From contig CANPIC010000028.1 of NCBI GenBank assembly GCA_947574055.1, positions 1 through 39,360 on the forward strand: DNA of 39,360 nucleotides. Direction: 5' to 3'. The position numbers and the translations under genes were made by a program. Every line of letters begins with the position of its first letter. Position 1 is the stretch's first letter. The stretch comes from an uncultured bacterium. GTDB lineage: Bacteria; Bacillota; Clostridia; Lachnospirales; Lachnospiraceae. Below, one piece after another: positions 16,880 to 25,750 of the stretch. The notes beneath the pieces were generated by a model. That model did no database searches. It had not been told where the DNA came from and saw only the letters and a list, made by a program, of their open reading frames with translations.

Positions 16880-18517
16880 ATGATCAGTGCGAACAATGTA
16901 ACATACAGAGTAGGAAAAAAAGCATTATTTGAGGATGTAAACATCAAATTTACGGAAGGTAACTGCTATGGCCTGATCGGTGCCAACGGTGCAGGAAAAT
17001 CCACATTTCTGAAGATCCTTTCCGGACAACTGGAGACGACAAAGGGCGATATCGCCATGACACCCGGACAGCGTCTCTCTGTGCTGGAACAGGATCATTT
17101 CAAATATGACGAATATCCGGTGATGGATGTGGTCATTATGGGCAATGAACGGCTTTACCAGATCATGAAGGAAAAGGATGCCATCTATGCCAAAGAAGAT
17201 TTTACCGATGAGGACGGTATCCGTGCCAGCGAACTGGAAGCGGAATTTGCGGAAATGGATGGCTGGGAAGCAGAATCCGGAGCCGCCATGCTGCTAAATG
17301 GTCTGGGAATTGATACCCAGTATCATTATACTATCATGAAAGACCTGGACGGCAGTGAAAAGGTCAAGGTACTGCTGGCCCGCGCCCTGTTTGGTAACCC
17401 GGATATTCTCCTGCTGGATGAGCCGACCAACCACCTGGACCTTGACGCCATCGCCTGGCTGGAAGAATTTCTGATTAACTTTGAAAATACAGTGATTGTT
17501 GTCTCACATGACCGCTATTTTCTGAACAAGGTGTGTACTCACACCGCCGATATCGACTATGGCAAGATACAGCTCTATGCCGGAAACTATGATTTCTGGT
17601 ATGAGTCCAGCCAGCTTCTGATCAAACAGATGAAAGAAGCCAACAAAAAGAAAGAAGAAAAGATCAAAGAATTACAGGAATTTATCTCCCGTTTCTCCGC
17701 CAACGCTTCCAAATCCAAACAGGCGACTTCCCGGAAGCGGGCACTGGAAAAAATCGAACTGGATGAAATCAAACCTTCCAGCCGGAAATATCCTTATATT
17801 GACTTTCGCCCGGACCGTGAAATCGGCAACGAAGTCCTGACCGTAGAAGGCATCTCCAAGACCATAGACGGGGTGAAAATACTCGATAACATCTCTTTCA
17901 TCCTCGGACACAATGATAAAGTTGCCTTTGTCGGCAGCAACGAACTGGCTAAGACCACTCTCTTTCGCATACTGATCGGTGAAATAGAGCCCGATGAAGG
18001 CACCTATAAATGGGGTGTCACCACCTCGCAGGCATATTTTCCCAAGGACAGTACGGAAGAATTTAACAATGATCTCACCATCGCCGACTGGCTGACCGGC
18101 TATTCGGCGATCAAAGATGTCACTTATGTCCGCGGTTTTCTCGGTCGTATGCTCTTTGCCGGGGAAGATGGGGTGAAAAAAGTCAAAGTGCTCTCCGGCG
18201 GTGAGAAAGTACGCTGTCTGCTCTCCAAAATGATGATCTCCGGCGCAAACTGTCTGATGCTGGACGAGCCGACCAACCATCTGGATATGGAATCCATCAC
18301 CGCGCTTAACAACGGCCTGATTAAATTCCCCGGCGTGGCTCTGTTCTCCTGCCATGACCACCAGTTTGTCCAGACCACGGCCAACCGCATCATGGAAATT
18401 CTCGAAGACGGCACGCTGATCGACAAGATCACCACCTACGACGAATATCTGGAGCAGGACGAAATGGCCAGAAAACGTACCGTATACACGGCAAACAAGG
18501 AAGACGACGAGAATTAA
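16880..18517 (+). CDS. ykpA: ABC-F family ATPase, YkpA type
   Basis: A 545-residue soluble protein with two fused ATPase domains and no membrane part, of the ABC-F class that acts on ribosomes. NBD1 has an intact Walker A GANGAGKS (34-41) and Walker B with LLLDEPTNHLD, but its signature is LDGSE (156-160). A charged linker (about 245-300, KEANKKKEEKIKELQEF) corresponds to the P-site tRNA interaction motif. NBD2 has an altered Walker A GSNELAKTT (352-360) but an intact signature LSGGE (438-442) and LMLDEPTNHLD. The sequence matches my memory of B. subtilis YkpA closely. First of a plus-strand trio, with the next gene 14 bases away. Not obviously an antibiotic-resistance ABC-F. Confidence 0.93.
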   Translation: MISANNVTYRVGKKALFEDVNIKFTEGNCYGLIGANGAGKSTFLKILSGQLETTKGDIAMTPGQRLSVLEQDHFKYDEYPVMDVVIMGNERLYQIMKEKDAIYAKEDFTDEDGIRASELEAEFAEMDGWEAESGAAMLLNGLGIDTQYHYTIMKDLDGSEKVKVLLARALFGNPDILLLDEPTNHLDLDAIAWLEEFLINFENTVIVVSHDRYFLNKVCTHTADIDYGKIQLYAGNYDFWYESSQLLIKQMKEANKKKEEKIKELQEFISRFSANASKSKQATSRKRALEKIELDEIKPSSRKYPYIDFRPDREIGNEVLTVEGISKTIDGVKILDNISFILGHNDKVAFVGSNELAKTTLFRILIGEIEPDEGTYKWGVTTSQAYFPKDSTEEFNNDLTIADWLTGYSAIKDVTYVRGFLGRMLFAGEDGVKKVKVLSGGEKVRCLLSKMMISGANCLMLDEPTNHLDMESITALNNGLIKFPGVALFSCHDHQFVQTTANRIMEILEDGTLIDKITTYDEYLEQDEMARKRTVYTANKEDDEN

Positions 18518-18531
18518 AGGCTGGTAGCGAT

Positions 18532-19449
18532 ATGATAGATCTGCATGTACATTCCCATAAATCCGACGGCACCTGCTCCCCCGCGGGCCTGGTATCCCTG
18601 GCTCTGGAGAAGGGGCTGACTGCCTTTGCCCTCACGGACCATGATACGGCAGACGGGTTGGACGAAGCGATCCGGGCCGCCAAGGGACAGCCGGTTACTG
18701 TGATCCCCGGCATTGAATTTTCGACCTGTTATCAGCAACATGATATCCATGTGCTGGGCCTGGCCATTGATTATAAAGCGCCTGTTTTTTTATCCGCACT
18801 GGCCGGTTTTGTGGCCTCCCGGGAACAGCGCAATCAAAGAATGTGCCAGAAAATCCAGGCATATGCCCACATTGATATCACTTATGACAAACTGAAAGAA
18901 ACATTTCCCGGCTCTGTCATTACCAGAGCCCACTATGCAAGATATCTGTTGGAACAGGGATGTGTCAGCGATATGCCCGAGGCCTTCCGGCGCTATCTCG
19001 GTGAACAGGCCCCCTGTTTCGTTCCCCGCGAAAAAGTAACCCCGATTCAGGCTGTCCGCCTGATCCGGGATGCCGGCGGTGTCCCGGTGCTCGCGCATCC
19101 GCCCCTTTACGGTATGAGCGAAACCGAACTGGATCACCTGACCGCAGCCCTGGCGCGGGAAGGGCTGGCAGGCATCGAAGCCCTTTACTCCACCTACACG
19201 CCCGGTGAAGAAATGCATATGAAAAGCCTTGCCCGCCAGTATGGTCTGCTGATCACCGGCGGTTCGGACTTTCATGGCTCCAACAAACCGGACATCGAAC
19301 TGGGAACCGGAAAAGGTAGCCTGCATGTGCCTGATCATATTTTGGATGATCTGTACGCCTTTCAAAAAAAAACAGGCAGTAGCCGATATCCACTGCCGGA
19401 AACGTCCGGTCGCACAAACGCAGCCGCCTGGTTCCTCCGCTCTGTCTGA
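18532..19449 (+). CDS. PHP-domain phosphoesterase (RNase AM/YciV-like)
   Basis: A 305-residue metal-dependent phosphoesterase. The N-terminus shows the PHP motifs HVHSHKSDGT and LTDHDT, then GIEFS, a central VLAHPP and a C-terminal SDFHG, which together give the trinuclear metal site. Family members hydrolyse 3',5'-nucleoside bisphosphates or trim short 5' RNA ends (E. coli RNase AM/YciV). Length fits, with about 20 extra residues at the C-terminus. The ribosome site is weak, which fits translation coupled to ykpA 14 bases upstream. Paired with an HAD phosphatase downstream. Confidence 0.88.
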   Translation: MIDLHVHSHKSDGTCSPAGLVSLALEKGLTAFALTDHDTADGLDEAIRAAKGQPVTVIPGIEFSTCYQQHDIHVLGLAIDYKAPVFLSALAGFVASREQRNQRMCQKIQAYAHIDITYDKLKETFPGSVITRAHYARYLLEQGCVSDMPEAFRRYLGEQAPCFVPREKVTPIQAVRLIRDAGGVPVLAHPPLYGMSETELDHLTAALAREGLAGIEALYSTYTPGEEMHMKSLARQYGLLITGGSDFHGSNKPDIELGTGKGSLHVPDHILDDLYAFQKKTGSSRYPLPETSGRTNAAAWFLRSV

Positions 19450-19483
19450 ACGGATTCCTGTATGCAACTAGGGAGAAAAAACG

Positions 19484-20299
19484 ATGGAAAAAAAGATTTT
19501 TTTTACAGATCTGGATGAAACCCTTCTGACAAGGGAAAAGACAATGACGGAGGCGACCGTAAAGGCGGTGGAAAAACTGACGGCAGCCGGACATTACATC
19601 GCCCTTACTTCCGGCCGTCCTCTGGACAGTATGATAGAAGCCCGCAGTCTCCTGCCCATCCCGGACCGGGGACTATACTACATAGCCAATAACGGCGGGC
19701 TGATCGTCAGCGCAGAGACAGGAAAGCGGATCTCCGAGATCCGCCTGACCATGGAAGAGACAACATATCTGCTGGAAGCCGCCAGTCAGGCCGGTATCCA
19801 TTGCCATGCCTATACCGACAAAGCCATTGTCGCCCGGCAAAATACCCCGGAACTGGAATTTTACCGCCGCACCATCCATCTTCCTGTCATCCTCTCCGAT
19901 CACATAACAGATGTTCTCGATCAGCCGCCCTTTAAGTGCCTGGCCATCAGTCTAAAGGGCCGTGCGCACGTGGAAGCCCTGCGCGACTCCCTTCTCCCCT
20001 GGGCCCGCGGACATGTATCACTGATCTGCTCCACTGACAGGCTGCTGGAAATGTTCCCTGCCGCCGCCGGCAAAGGCACCGCCCTGAAACGGCTGGCAGA
20101 CCATTTGCAAATCCCCCTCTCCCATACCATGTCGGCCGGAGACCAGGACAATGATATTTCCATGCTGGAAGCCGCCGGGCTGGGCATCGCCATGTGCAAC
20201 GGCTCAGCGGGTGCCAGAGCCGCCGCAGACGCCGTCACACTGCGCGATAACAACCACGACGGACTGGTCCCTTTTCTGGAAGATTTTTTTGACCTGTGA
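19484..20299 (+). CDS. Cof-type HAD-IIB phosphatase
   Basis: A 271-residue haloacid dehalogenase-superfamily phosphatase. Motif I is FTDLDETLL (nucleophile and acid-base aspartates), motif II is the TSGR block (LTSGRPLDSM), and motif IV is SAGDQDNDISML near the C-terminus. The class C2B cap lies between, as in Cof/YidA proteins that dephosphorylate sugar phosphates, FMN or other small phosphorylated compounds. The substrate cannot be read from the sequence. A GGGAG site precedes the ATG and it follows the PHP gene by 34 bases. It is the last plus-strand gene before a convergent minus-strand block. Confidence 0.9.
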   Translation: MEKKIFFTDLDETLLTREKTMTEATVKAVEKLTAAGHYIALTSGRPLDSMIEARSLLPIPDRGLYYIANNGGLIVSAETGKRISEIRLTMEETTYLLEAASQAGIHCHAYTDKAIVARQNTPELEFYRRTIHLPVILSDHITDVLDQPPFKCLAISLKGRAHVEALRDSLLPWARGHVSLICSTDRLLEMFPAAAGKGTALKRLADHLQIPLSHTMSAGDQDNDISMLEAAGLGIAMCNGSAGARAAADAVTLRDNNHDGLVPFLEDFFDL

Positions 20300-20328
20300 A
20301 CGGACGGGCCGTTGCGTCGGTTCCCCTT

Positions 20329-20361
20329 TCGCCAAACAAAAGGGGAGCAACCAGCTCCCCT
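20329..20361 (-). terminator. Rho-independent terminator behind the small acidic gene
   Basis: AGGGGAGC/GCTCCCCT (20341-20348 with 20354-20361) forms an 8-base stem with a 5-base loop. On the minus strand TTTTGTTTGG follows. The plus strand lacks a T-run, so the Cof-type gene has no clear terminator of its own. Confidence 0.78.
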
Positions 20362-20387
20362 CTCAAAAACAGTCTGCAGCAGCATCT

Positions 20388-20648
20388 TTACCCTTCCACG
20401 ATCAGATATCTGCCATCGCCCACTTCAAACACTTCATCGGCCTCCAGAAGGGAATCCACATCGGCGCCGTCCATGTCAATCCCTTCCGCCTCAAAGTAAT
20501 CCAGCACCTCCTGCGGAGAATCCACCACCACGGCCATACACTCTTCCAGAAAGTGCTCCGCCTCTTCCAGATTTTCCGCCACCGCTTCCGGGAAAAGCTG
20601 AAGCTGGTGCTTCAGAAAACATTGCAATACTACATCATCAAACTGCAT
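20388..20648 (-). CDS. Small conserved acidic protein of unknown function
   Basis: An 86-residue, strongly acidic protein without cysteine pairs, signal peptide or membrane segment. It begins MQFDDVVLQCFLKHQLQLF and ends GDGRYLIVEG. Near-identical small proteins are, as I recall, widespread in Lachnospiraceae, where some records call them 'glyoxalase'. Nothing in this sequence supports that name. An excellent AAAGGAG site precedes the ATG and a terminator follows, so it is surely a gene. It may be expressed at the end of the pheA-to-gph transcript, 56 bases behind gph, or alone. Confidence 0.8.
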   Translation of the reverse strand: MQFDDVVLQCFLKHQLQLFPEAVAENLEEAEHFLEECMAVVVDSPQEVLDYFEAEGIDMDGADVDSLLEADEVFEVGDGRYLIVEG

Positions 20649-20704
20649 ATCCTCTCTTCTCCTTTCTTTTACTCTGTAATTAAGGATAAACTACCGGCTC
20701 CCTT

Positions 20705-21355
20705 TCACAGCCAGGCAGGTAATTCCAGGGGGTGGGCAATGATGGCATCCGCATGGTTTTCTTCCAGCTCTGCGCGGTCGCGAAAGCCCCATAAAACCCC
20801 CACCGTAAAGGCGCCCGCATTCTTTCCTGTCTGCATATCTGTGTTGGTATCTCCTACATAGAGCATCTCAGACACCGGAATATCCAGCTTCCTGCTGATC
20901 AGAAACACCCCGTCAGGACTGGGTTTCTTATTGATTTCCGGTGTCTGTCCCTGTACCACATCAAACAGATCATCCCCGAACAGATCATGAATGACCTTAC
21001 ATGTGTTTGGATGAGGTTTGTTGGACAGGACCGTGATTCTGATCTCTCTTTCCTGCAATGTCCTGAGCAATTCAGGAATCCCTTCATAGGGTTTTACCTG
21101 ATACATACAGTCCACGGCAAACAATCTGTCATATTCCGCCTTCACCTGCTCATACAGATCCATGCGCTCCGTCTCCTGACTGCGCAGCGTGCGCCGGATC
21201 AGCTCCGCCGCCCCGTCTCCGACAAAATATTTGTACCGGTCTGTCTCAAAGGGCATTAGTCCAAAGGCCTCCAGAGCCCGATTGGCACAATAGGCAATCG
21301 ATACAAGGGAATCGGACAAAGTGCCGTCCAAGTCAAAAACAACCGCTTTTTTCAT
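20705..21355 (-). CDS. HAD-superfamily phosphatase, phosphoglycolate phosphatase-like
   Basis: A 216-residue HAD hydrolase with an alpha-helical C1 cap. Motif I is FDLDGTLSDS, motif II is TVLSNKPH, the lysine is in INKKPSPDG and motif IV is YVGDTNTDMQ. The sequence resembles Gph/PpaX proteins (phosphoglycolate or pyrophosphate hydrolysis), and the substrate is unproven. The start at 21355 was chosen because its ATG overlaps the maf stop codon (ATGA), while the upstream ATG at 21361 would overlap further. PpaX-like pyrophosphatase activity would make sense next to polyphosphate and Maf enzymes, but this is inference. Confidence 0.88.
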   Translation of the reverse strand: MKKAVVFDLDGTLSDSLVSIAYCANRALEAFGLMPFETDRYKYFVGDGAAELIRRTLRSQETERMDLYEQVKAEYDRLFAVDCMYQVKPYEGIPELLRTLQEREIRITVLSNKPHPNTCKVIHDLFGDDLFDVVQGQTPEINKKPSPDGVFLISRKLDIPVSEMLYVGDTNTDMQTGKNAGAFTVGVLWGFRDRAELEENHADAIIAHPLELPAWL

Positions 21356-21987
21356 ATGCATACTCCTGTCACTTTCTTCAGTTCCTGATACAGTGCCGCC
21401 ACCGGAAGTCCCAATACCGTATTGTATTCCCCCTGTATTTCCTCGACAAACATGGCGAAACTGCCCTGAATCCCATAGGCGCCCGCCTTGTCCATGGACT
21501 CTCCCTTTGCAATATAATCCCTAATCTCTTCGTCATCCATCTCATGTACGGTGACGGAAGCCTTTCGCGAAAATGTATCGTATGTTATTTTATTATCTTC
21601 CACTCTGGCAATGGTAACACCTGTATACACATCATGCACGCTTCCCTGCAGGCTGCGCAGCATGGCAAAAGCATCCTCCTTACTGCGGGGCTTTCCCATC
21701 ACTCTGCCGCCGCAGACCACAATGGTATCGGAACCGATCACAAGCGCTCTCACCTCCGGTTCTGATCCATGTATCATCCGCCCCGCTACTTCCTCCGCTT
21801 TCTGCCGGGACAGATTCTCTACCATTTCCTGCGGTGTATCACCCGTTATGATTTCTTCTTTCTCACTGGGCATCACCTGAAAGGTCAGCCCCATCAGCGC
21901 AAGTAGTTCCCGGCGCCGGGGCGAGGCGGAAGCCAGTATGATCTGCCATCCCTGCGCAGGCTTTTTTTCTCTCTGTTTTCTTTCCAT
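21352..21987 (-). CDS. maf: Maf-family nucleoside triphosphate pyrophosphatase
   Basis: A 211-residue house-cleaning enzyme that hydrolyses dTTP, UTP or modified NTPs to monophosphates. The signature ILASASPRRRELL is at residues about 17-29. The conserved LVIGSDTIV and KPRSKEDAFAML blocks and the C-terminal YGIQGSFAMFVEEIQGEYNTVLGLP follow. There is a short basic N-terminal extension (MERKQREKKPAQG). It starts three bases behind ppk1 and its stop overlaps the gph-like start, so it is firmly inside the polyphosphate unit. Confidence 0.94.
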   Translation of the reverse strand: MERKQREKKPAQGWQIILASASPRRRELLALMGLTFQVMPSEKEEIITGDTPQEMVENLSRQKAEEVAGRMIHGSEPEVRALVIGSDTIVVCGGRVMGKPRSKEDAFAMLRSLQGSVHDVYTGVTIARVEDNKITYDTFSRKASVTVHEMDDEEIRDYIAKGESMDKAGAYGIQGSFAMFVEEIQGEYNTVLGLPVAALYQELKKVTGVCI

Positions 21988-21990
21988 CCC

Positions 21991-24168
21991 TTACTCTTCC
22001 TGCTCCTCTTCCGGCCCTGTATATTCCAGCGGTATCTCCGGGATAAAGGTACGGCTGGCATAGACTTCCTCATGCCTGGCGGCCTGTTCCATAGCCTCCC
22101 GGCAGAACTCTTCCTGAGAATCCAGACGCTCTTTGCCCCGTCCGTCCACTTTTTCATAGATATTATCTTTGGTCAGTATGTTGGCCTTTACATTATCCTT
22201 TAATTGCATATCCAGTATGTGTATGACGCGCTGTTTCAATTCTTCTTTTTCGATGGGGAACAGGATTTCCACCCGGCGTTCCAGGTTTCTGGGCATCCAG
22301 TCTGCACTTCCCATATAGACTTCCGGCTCGCCGTCATTCTCAAAATAGAAGATACGGCTGTGTTCCAGGAAATTGCCCACAATGGATCGCACCTTGATAT
22401 TCTCGCTGACTCCCGGTATCCCGGTGCGCAGACAGCAGATGCCTCTGATAATCAGCTGGATCTTCACGCCGGCGGTACTGGCCTCATAGAGAGCGGCAAT
22501 GATATCCCGGTCGCACAGCGAATTGACTTTGGCTATGATCTTCGCCTTTCTGCCCCGGCGTGCATATTCCGTCTCTCTGGCTATCATCGTCAGGAATTTG
22601 TCCTTGAGCCATAAGGGCGCCAGTGACAGTTTGTTCCAGTTCAGCGGCTCCGAATAGCCGGAAAGCATATTAAACACCGCTGTGGCATCCTCTCCTATGG
22701 CCTCGCTGCAGGTCAGAAGTCCCGTATCCGTATACAGCTTAGCCGTGGCATCGTTATAATTCCCGGTGCCCAGATGCACATATCTGGCAATGCCTTCTTC
22801 CTCCTGACGCACCACCAGCGTGATCTTGCTGTGGGTTTTCAGCCCCACCAGCCCATAGATCACATGGCAACCCGCCTTTTCCAGCATCTTTGCCCAGACG
22901 ATATTGTTTTCCTCATCAAACCGCGCTTTCAGTTCCACCAGCACGGAAACCTGTTTGCCATTCTCCGCCGCCTGTGCCAGTGCCGCGATAATCGGCGAAT
23001 TGCCGCTGACACGATACAGGGTCTGCTTAATGGCCAGCACCTGGGGATCTCTGGCCGCCTGTCTGATAAAATCCACCACCGGTGTAAAGGTCTGATAGGG
23101 ATGGAAAAGCAGGATATCTCCCTGACGGATCTTGTCAAAAATACTGCCTTCCCCTTCCATCTCCGGCACTGCCTGCGGTGTATAGCCCGGTTTTTTCAGG
23201 TGATCAAAACCTTCCATACCATACATCTTCATCAGAAATGTCAGATCGAGCGGCCCGGCTATCCGGTATAGTTCTTCTTCCTTGATATTCAGTTCCTTTT
23301 CAATGATCTTCAGCAGTTTTTTGTCGATACCCGCTTCTACTTCCAGGCGGATCGCCTTGCCCCACTGCCTTTTTTTGAGCTGCTTTTCAATCTCTTTGAG
23401 CAGATCTGCCGCCTCATCCTCTTCAATCGTCAGATCCGCATTTCTCATGATGCGGAATGGATGGGCGCACACGATATCATAGCTTAAAAAGAGCTTTTCC
23501 ATATTTTTTTCGATGATCTCTTCCAGCAGGATCACCTTCCGGCCCTCTCCCTTGGTGGGAATCTCCACGATACGGGGCAGGACGCTTGGCACCTGGACTG
23601 TGGCAAACTCCAGTTCTTTGTCTTTTCCTTTCTTTCGCACCAGCGCACCGATATTCAGCGATTTATTGCGGATCAGCGGAAAAGGCCTGGAAGAATCCAC
23701 CGCCATCGGTGTCAGCACCGGATAGACATTGTCCTTGAAATAGCGGTCCACATATTCTGCCTCCGCCTTTGTCAGATCTTCATGTGCCTGGATCACATGG
23801 AGGCCGCTCTTTTCCAGCAGCGGCAAAAGGGAGCGGGTATAGGTGGAATACTGCATATTCACCAGTTCGTGCGTCGCCTGATCCAGTTCCTTTAACTGTT
23901 CCTGCGGCGTCATCCCCGCGATATCCGGTTTATCATATTTGACTGCCACCATATCCTTCAGCGACGCCACCCGGATCATAAAAAATTCGTCCAGATTGGA
24001 AGCGGTGATGCTTAAAAATTTCAGCCGCTCAAAAAGCGGGTTGTTTTTATCTCTGGCTTCATTCAGCACCCGGATATTAAACAAAATCCAGCTCAGTTCC
24101 CGGTTGGTATAATATTTTGGATTGGTAAAATCAACTTTTTTATCTTTGTCTTTCTCTTTTTCCGCCAT
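21991..24168 (-). CDS. ppk1: Polyphosphate kinase 1
   Basis: A 725-residue enzyme that reversibly builds inorganic polyphosphate from ATP. The N-terminal domain starts with YYTNRELSWILFN (19-31) and LSITASNLDEFFMIR. The two phospholipase-D-like catalytic histidines are present in GLKTHSK (His446) and YVHLGTGNYND (His465), at the usual spacing of 19. His446 is the expected autophosphorylation site. The N-terminal lysine-rich leader and acidic C-terminus (PEEEQEE) are lineage-specific tails. It lies two bases behind ppx and three before maf, so synthesis and breakdown of polyphosphate are encoded together. Confidence 0.96.
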   Translation of the reverse strand: MAEKEKDKDKKVDFTNPKYYTNRELSWILFNIRVLNEARDKNNPLFERLKFLSITASNLDEFFMIRVASLKDMVAVKYDKPDIAGMTPQEQLKELDQATHELVNMQYSTYTRSLLPLLEKSGLHVIQAHEDLTKAEAEYVDRYFKDNVYPVLTPMAVDSSRPFPLIRNKSLNIGALVRKKGKDKELEFATVQVPSVLPRIVEIPTKGEGRKVILLEEIIEKNMEKLFLSYDIVCAHPFRIMRNADLTIEEDEAADLLKEIEKQLKKRQWGKAIRLEVEAGIDKKLLKIIEKELNIKEEELYRIAGPLDLTFLMKMYGMEGFDHLKKPGYTPQAVPEMEGEGSIFDKIRQGDILLFHPYQTFTPVVDFIRQAARDPQVLAIKQTLYRVSGNSPIIAALAQAAENGKQVSVLVELKARFDEENNIVWAKMLEKAGCHVIYGLVGLKTHSKITLVVRQEEEGIARYVHLGTGNYNDATAKLYTDTGLLTCSEAIGEDATAVFNMLSGYSEPLNWNKLSLAPLWLKDKFLTMIARETEYARRGRKAKIIAKVNSLCDRDIIAALYEASTAGVKIQLIIRGICCLRTGIPGVSENIKVRSIVGNFLEHSRIFYFENDGEPEVYMGSADWMPRNLERRVEILFPIEKEELKQRVIHILDMQLKDNVKANILTKDNIYEKVDGRGKERLDSQEEFCREAMEQAARHEEVYASRTFIPEIPLEYTGPEEEQEE

Positions 24169-24170
24169 GG

Positions 24171-25709
24171 TTACCTTCCCCTTTTCCTTTTTATTACAGG
24201 TGTTATTTCAAATATTTCCTCAAAAAATGCCGCTTTCGAAGAAAACAGACCTTTTTCCAATGTAATATCATAGGTCGTATTGACTGTCAGCACAAGCTGA
24301 TTGTCCCGAAACGCTGCCGTGATATCACGGAATTTTTCCTTATGGCTGCGGTCCAGCCCGGTGGCCACCCGCAGGATCGCCGTCAGTTTGGCCACGGTCA
24401 GATAAGAATGTCTGTCCGGTATACACTCCCTGCCATATCTGTCATAAGAAAATTCCCGGTAATTGTATCGGACCACATTGGCCACAATCTCCCGTTCCGC
24501 ATGAGAGATACCGATGATCTCTGTGGACATAATGATCTCATAAGAGGCTTCCCCCACGTTAGTCATGGAAATATATTTGCCGCAGTCATGCAACAGAGCT
24601 GCCAGCCGCAGCAGCAGCCGCTCCCGCTTACTCAGTCCATGGATCTTTTTCATACTGTCAAAGATGGTCAGTGCGATCTTTTCCAGTGTCTCCCCACGCT
24701 TTTTGCTGCCCATGTAACGCTTGCTGATATTCTGTGTACAGTCTATGATATCTTTTTCAAAATCATGGGTCGTCACCAAGATCTTGTTTTTCTCCGCATA
24801 TTCATAGCCGATGCCGTCGCACAGTGTCACACCGGGTATCCACAATTTCCCCGCTCCCATCGTCCGCAGGAATTTCAGTACCAGCATCGAAGAGATAAAC
24901 AAAAGAAGAATACTTTCCTCCGGCATCTGCAGCGTCTTTCCCAGTTCTGCCAGCGGCCGCTCCCGCACTTCTTCTATAAACTTCAGGTATGTATCTCCGT
25001 CAATGTAATTTTCCAGATATCTGCGGTCCTTTTTCCCCAGGGCATTGGAGATATATTCATCCACCACGATAATATTGTCGATCTTCTTTCCCTTCAGATA
25101 CAGCTTCTCCAGCACTTCGATCTGGCTGCCTGACATCTCTTCGATGATATCCTCGTACTGGGAATGGCGCAGCTTTAATTTCGTCAGCTGCTCCCGGATC
25201 AGCAAAATGCCCAGCCGCATGTTCTGGGTTGTCACCAGCGAATCTTTGTCAAACAGCGATACCTGTATACTGCCGCCTCCGATGTCGATAATGGCCGTCC
25301 CATTGGAAATCAGCCAGTTAAAACTTTCCCCTCTGGACGCAATGGATTTATAGTCCAGAAAACGCTGCTCCGAATTGCTCAGTATATCAATGTGTATCCC
25401 GGTCCGCATCTTGATCTGTTCCAGTACGATCTCGCGGTTGGCCATCTCTCTCACTGCACTGGTACCATAGGCACGGTAATCTGCCACCCGATAAGACTTC
25501 ATAATGTCTCCGAACTCGCACAGTACGCGGCAGAGCTCATCCACTTTTTCATGACTCAGTTTTCCGGCCGTATAGGTCTCTGTCCCCAGATCAATCCGGT
25601 GTCTGATATGATCAATCTCTTTGAGTTTCTCCTTGGGGGATATCTCAAAGATTTTCATGGAAAGTTCATAGGAACCCACATCAATGGCTGCAAATGTTTT
25701 TACGCTCAT
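24171..25709 (-). CDS. ppx: Ppx/GppA exopolyphosphatase family protein with HD domain
   Basis: A 512-residue protein of the ASKHA fold that releases phosphate from polyphosphate ends or hydrolyses pppGpp. The N-terminal AAIDVGSYELSMKIFE and the second phosphate loop IIDIGGGSIQVSLF are intact. The C-terminal part contains RLAALLHDCGKYI, an HD-like phosphohydrolase segment. The ATG at 25709 was preferred because homology starts at KTFAAIDVG and GAGGG precedes it. A GTG at 25754 overlapping the upstream stop as GTGA is an alternative that adds 15 basic residues. Next to ppk1 and 14 kb from rel, it could act on both polyphosphate and alarmones. Confidence 0.9.
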   Translation of the reverse strand: MSVKTFAAIDVGSYELSMKIFEISPKEKLKEIDHIRHRIDLGTETYTAGKLSHEKVDELCRVLCEFGDIMKSYRVADYRAYGTSAVREMANREIVLEQIKMRTGIHIDILSNSEQRFLDYKSIASRGESFNWLISNGTAIIDIGGGSIQVSLFDKDSLVTTQNMRLGILLIREQLTKLKLRHSQYEDIIEEMSGSQIEVLEKLYLKGKKIDNIIVVDEYISNALGKKDRRYLENYIDGDTYLKFIEEVRERPLAELGKTLQMPEESILLLFISSMLVLKFLRTMGAGKLWIPGVTLCDGIGYEYAEKNKILVTTHDFEKDIIDCTQNISKRYMGSKKRGETLEKIALTIFDSMKKIHGLSKRERLLLRLAALLHDCGKYISMTNVGEASYEIIMSTEIIGISHAEREIVANVVRYNYREFSYDRYGRECIPDRHSYLTVAKLTAILRVATGLDRSHKEKFRDITAAFRDNQLVLTVNTTYDITLEKGLFSSKAAFFEEIFEITPVIKRKRGR

Positions 25710-25750
25710 AACCCTCACCCTCTGTTTTTTTCTGACAGTCCGGTCCGCCT

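Noticed and set aside
20388..20648. Naming the small acidic protein a glyoxalase
   Set aside because: At 86 residues without metal-ligand motifs there is no support for glyoxalase activity.
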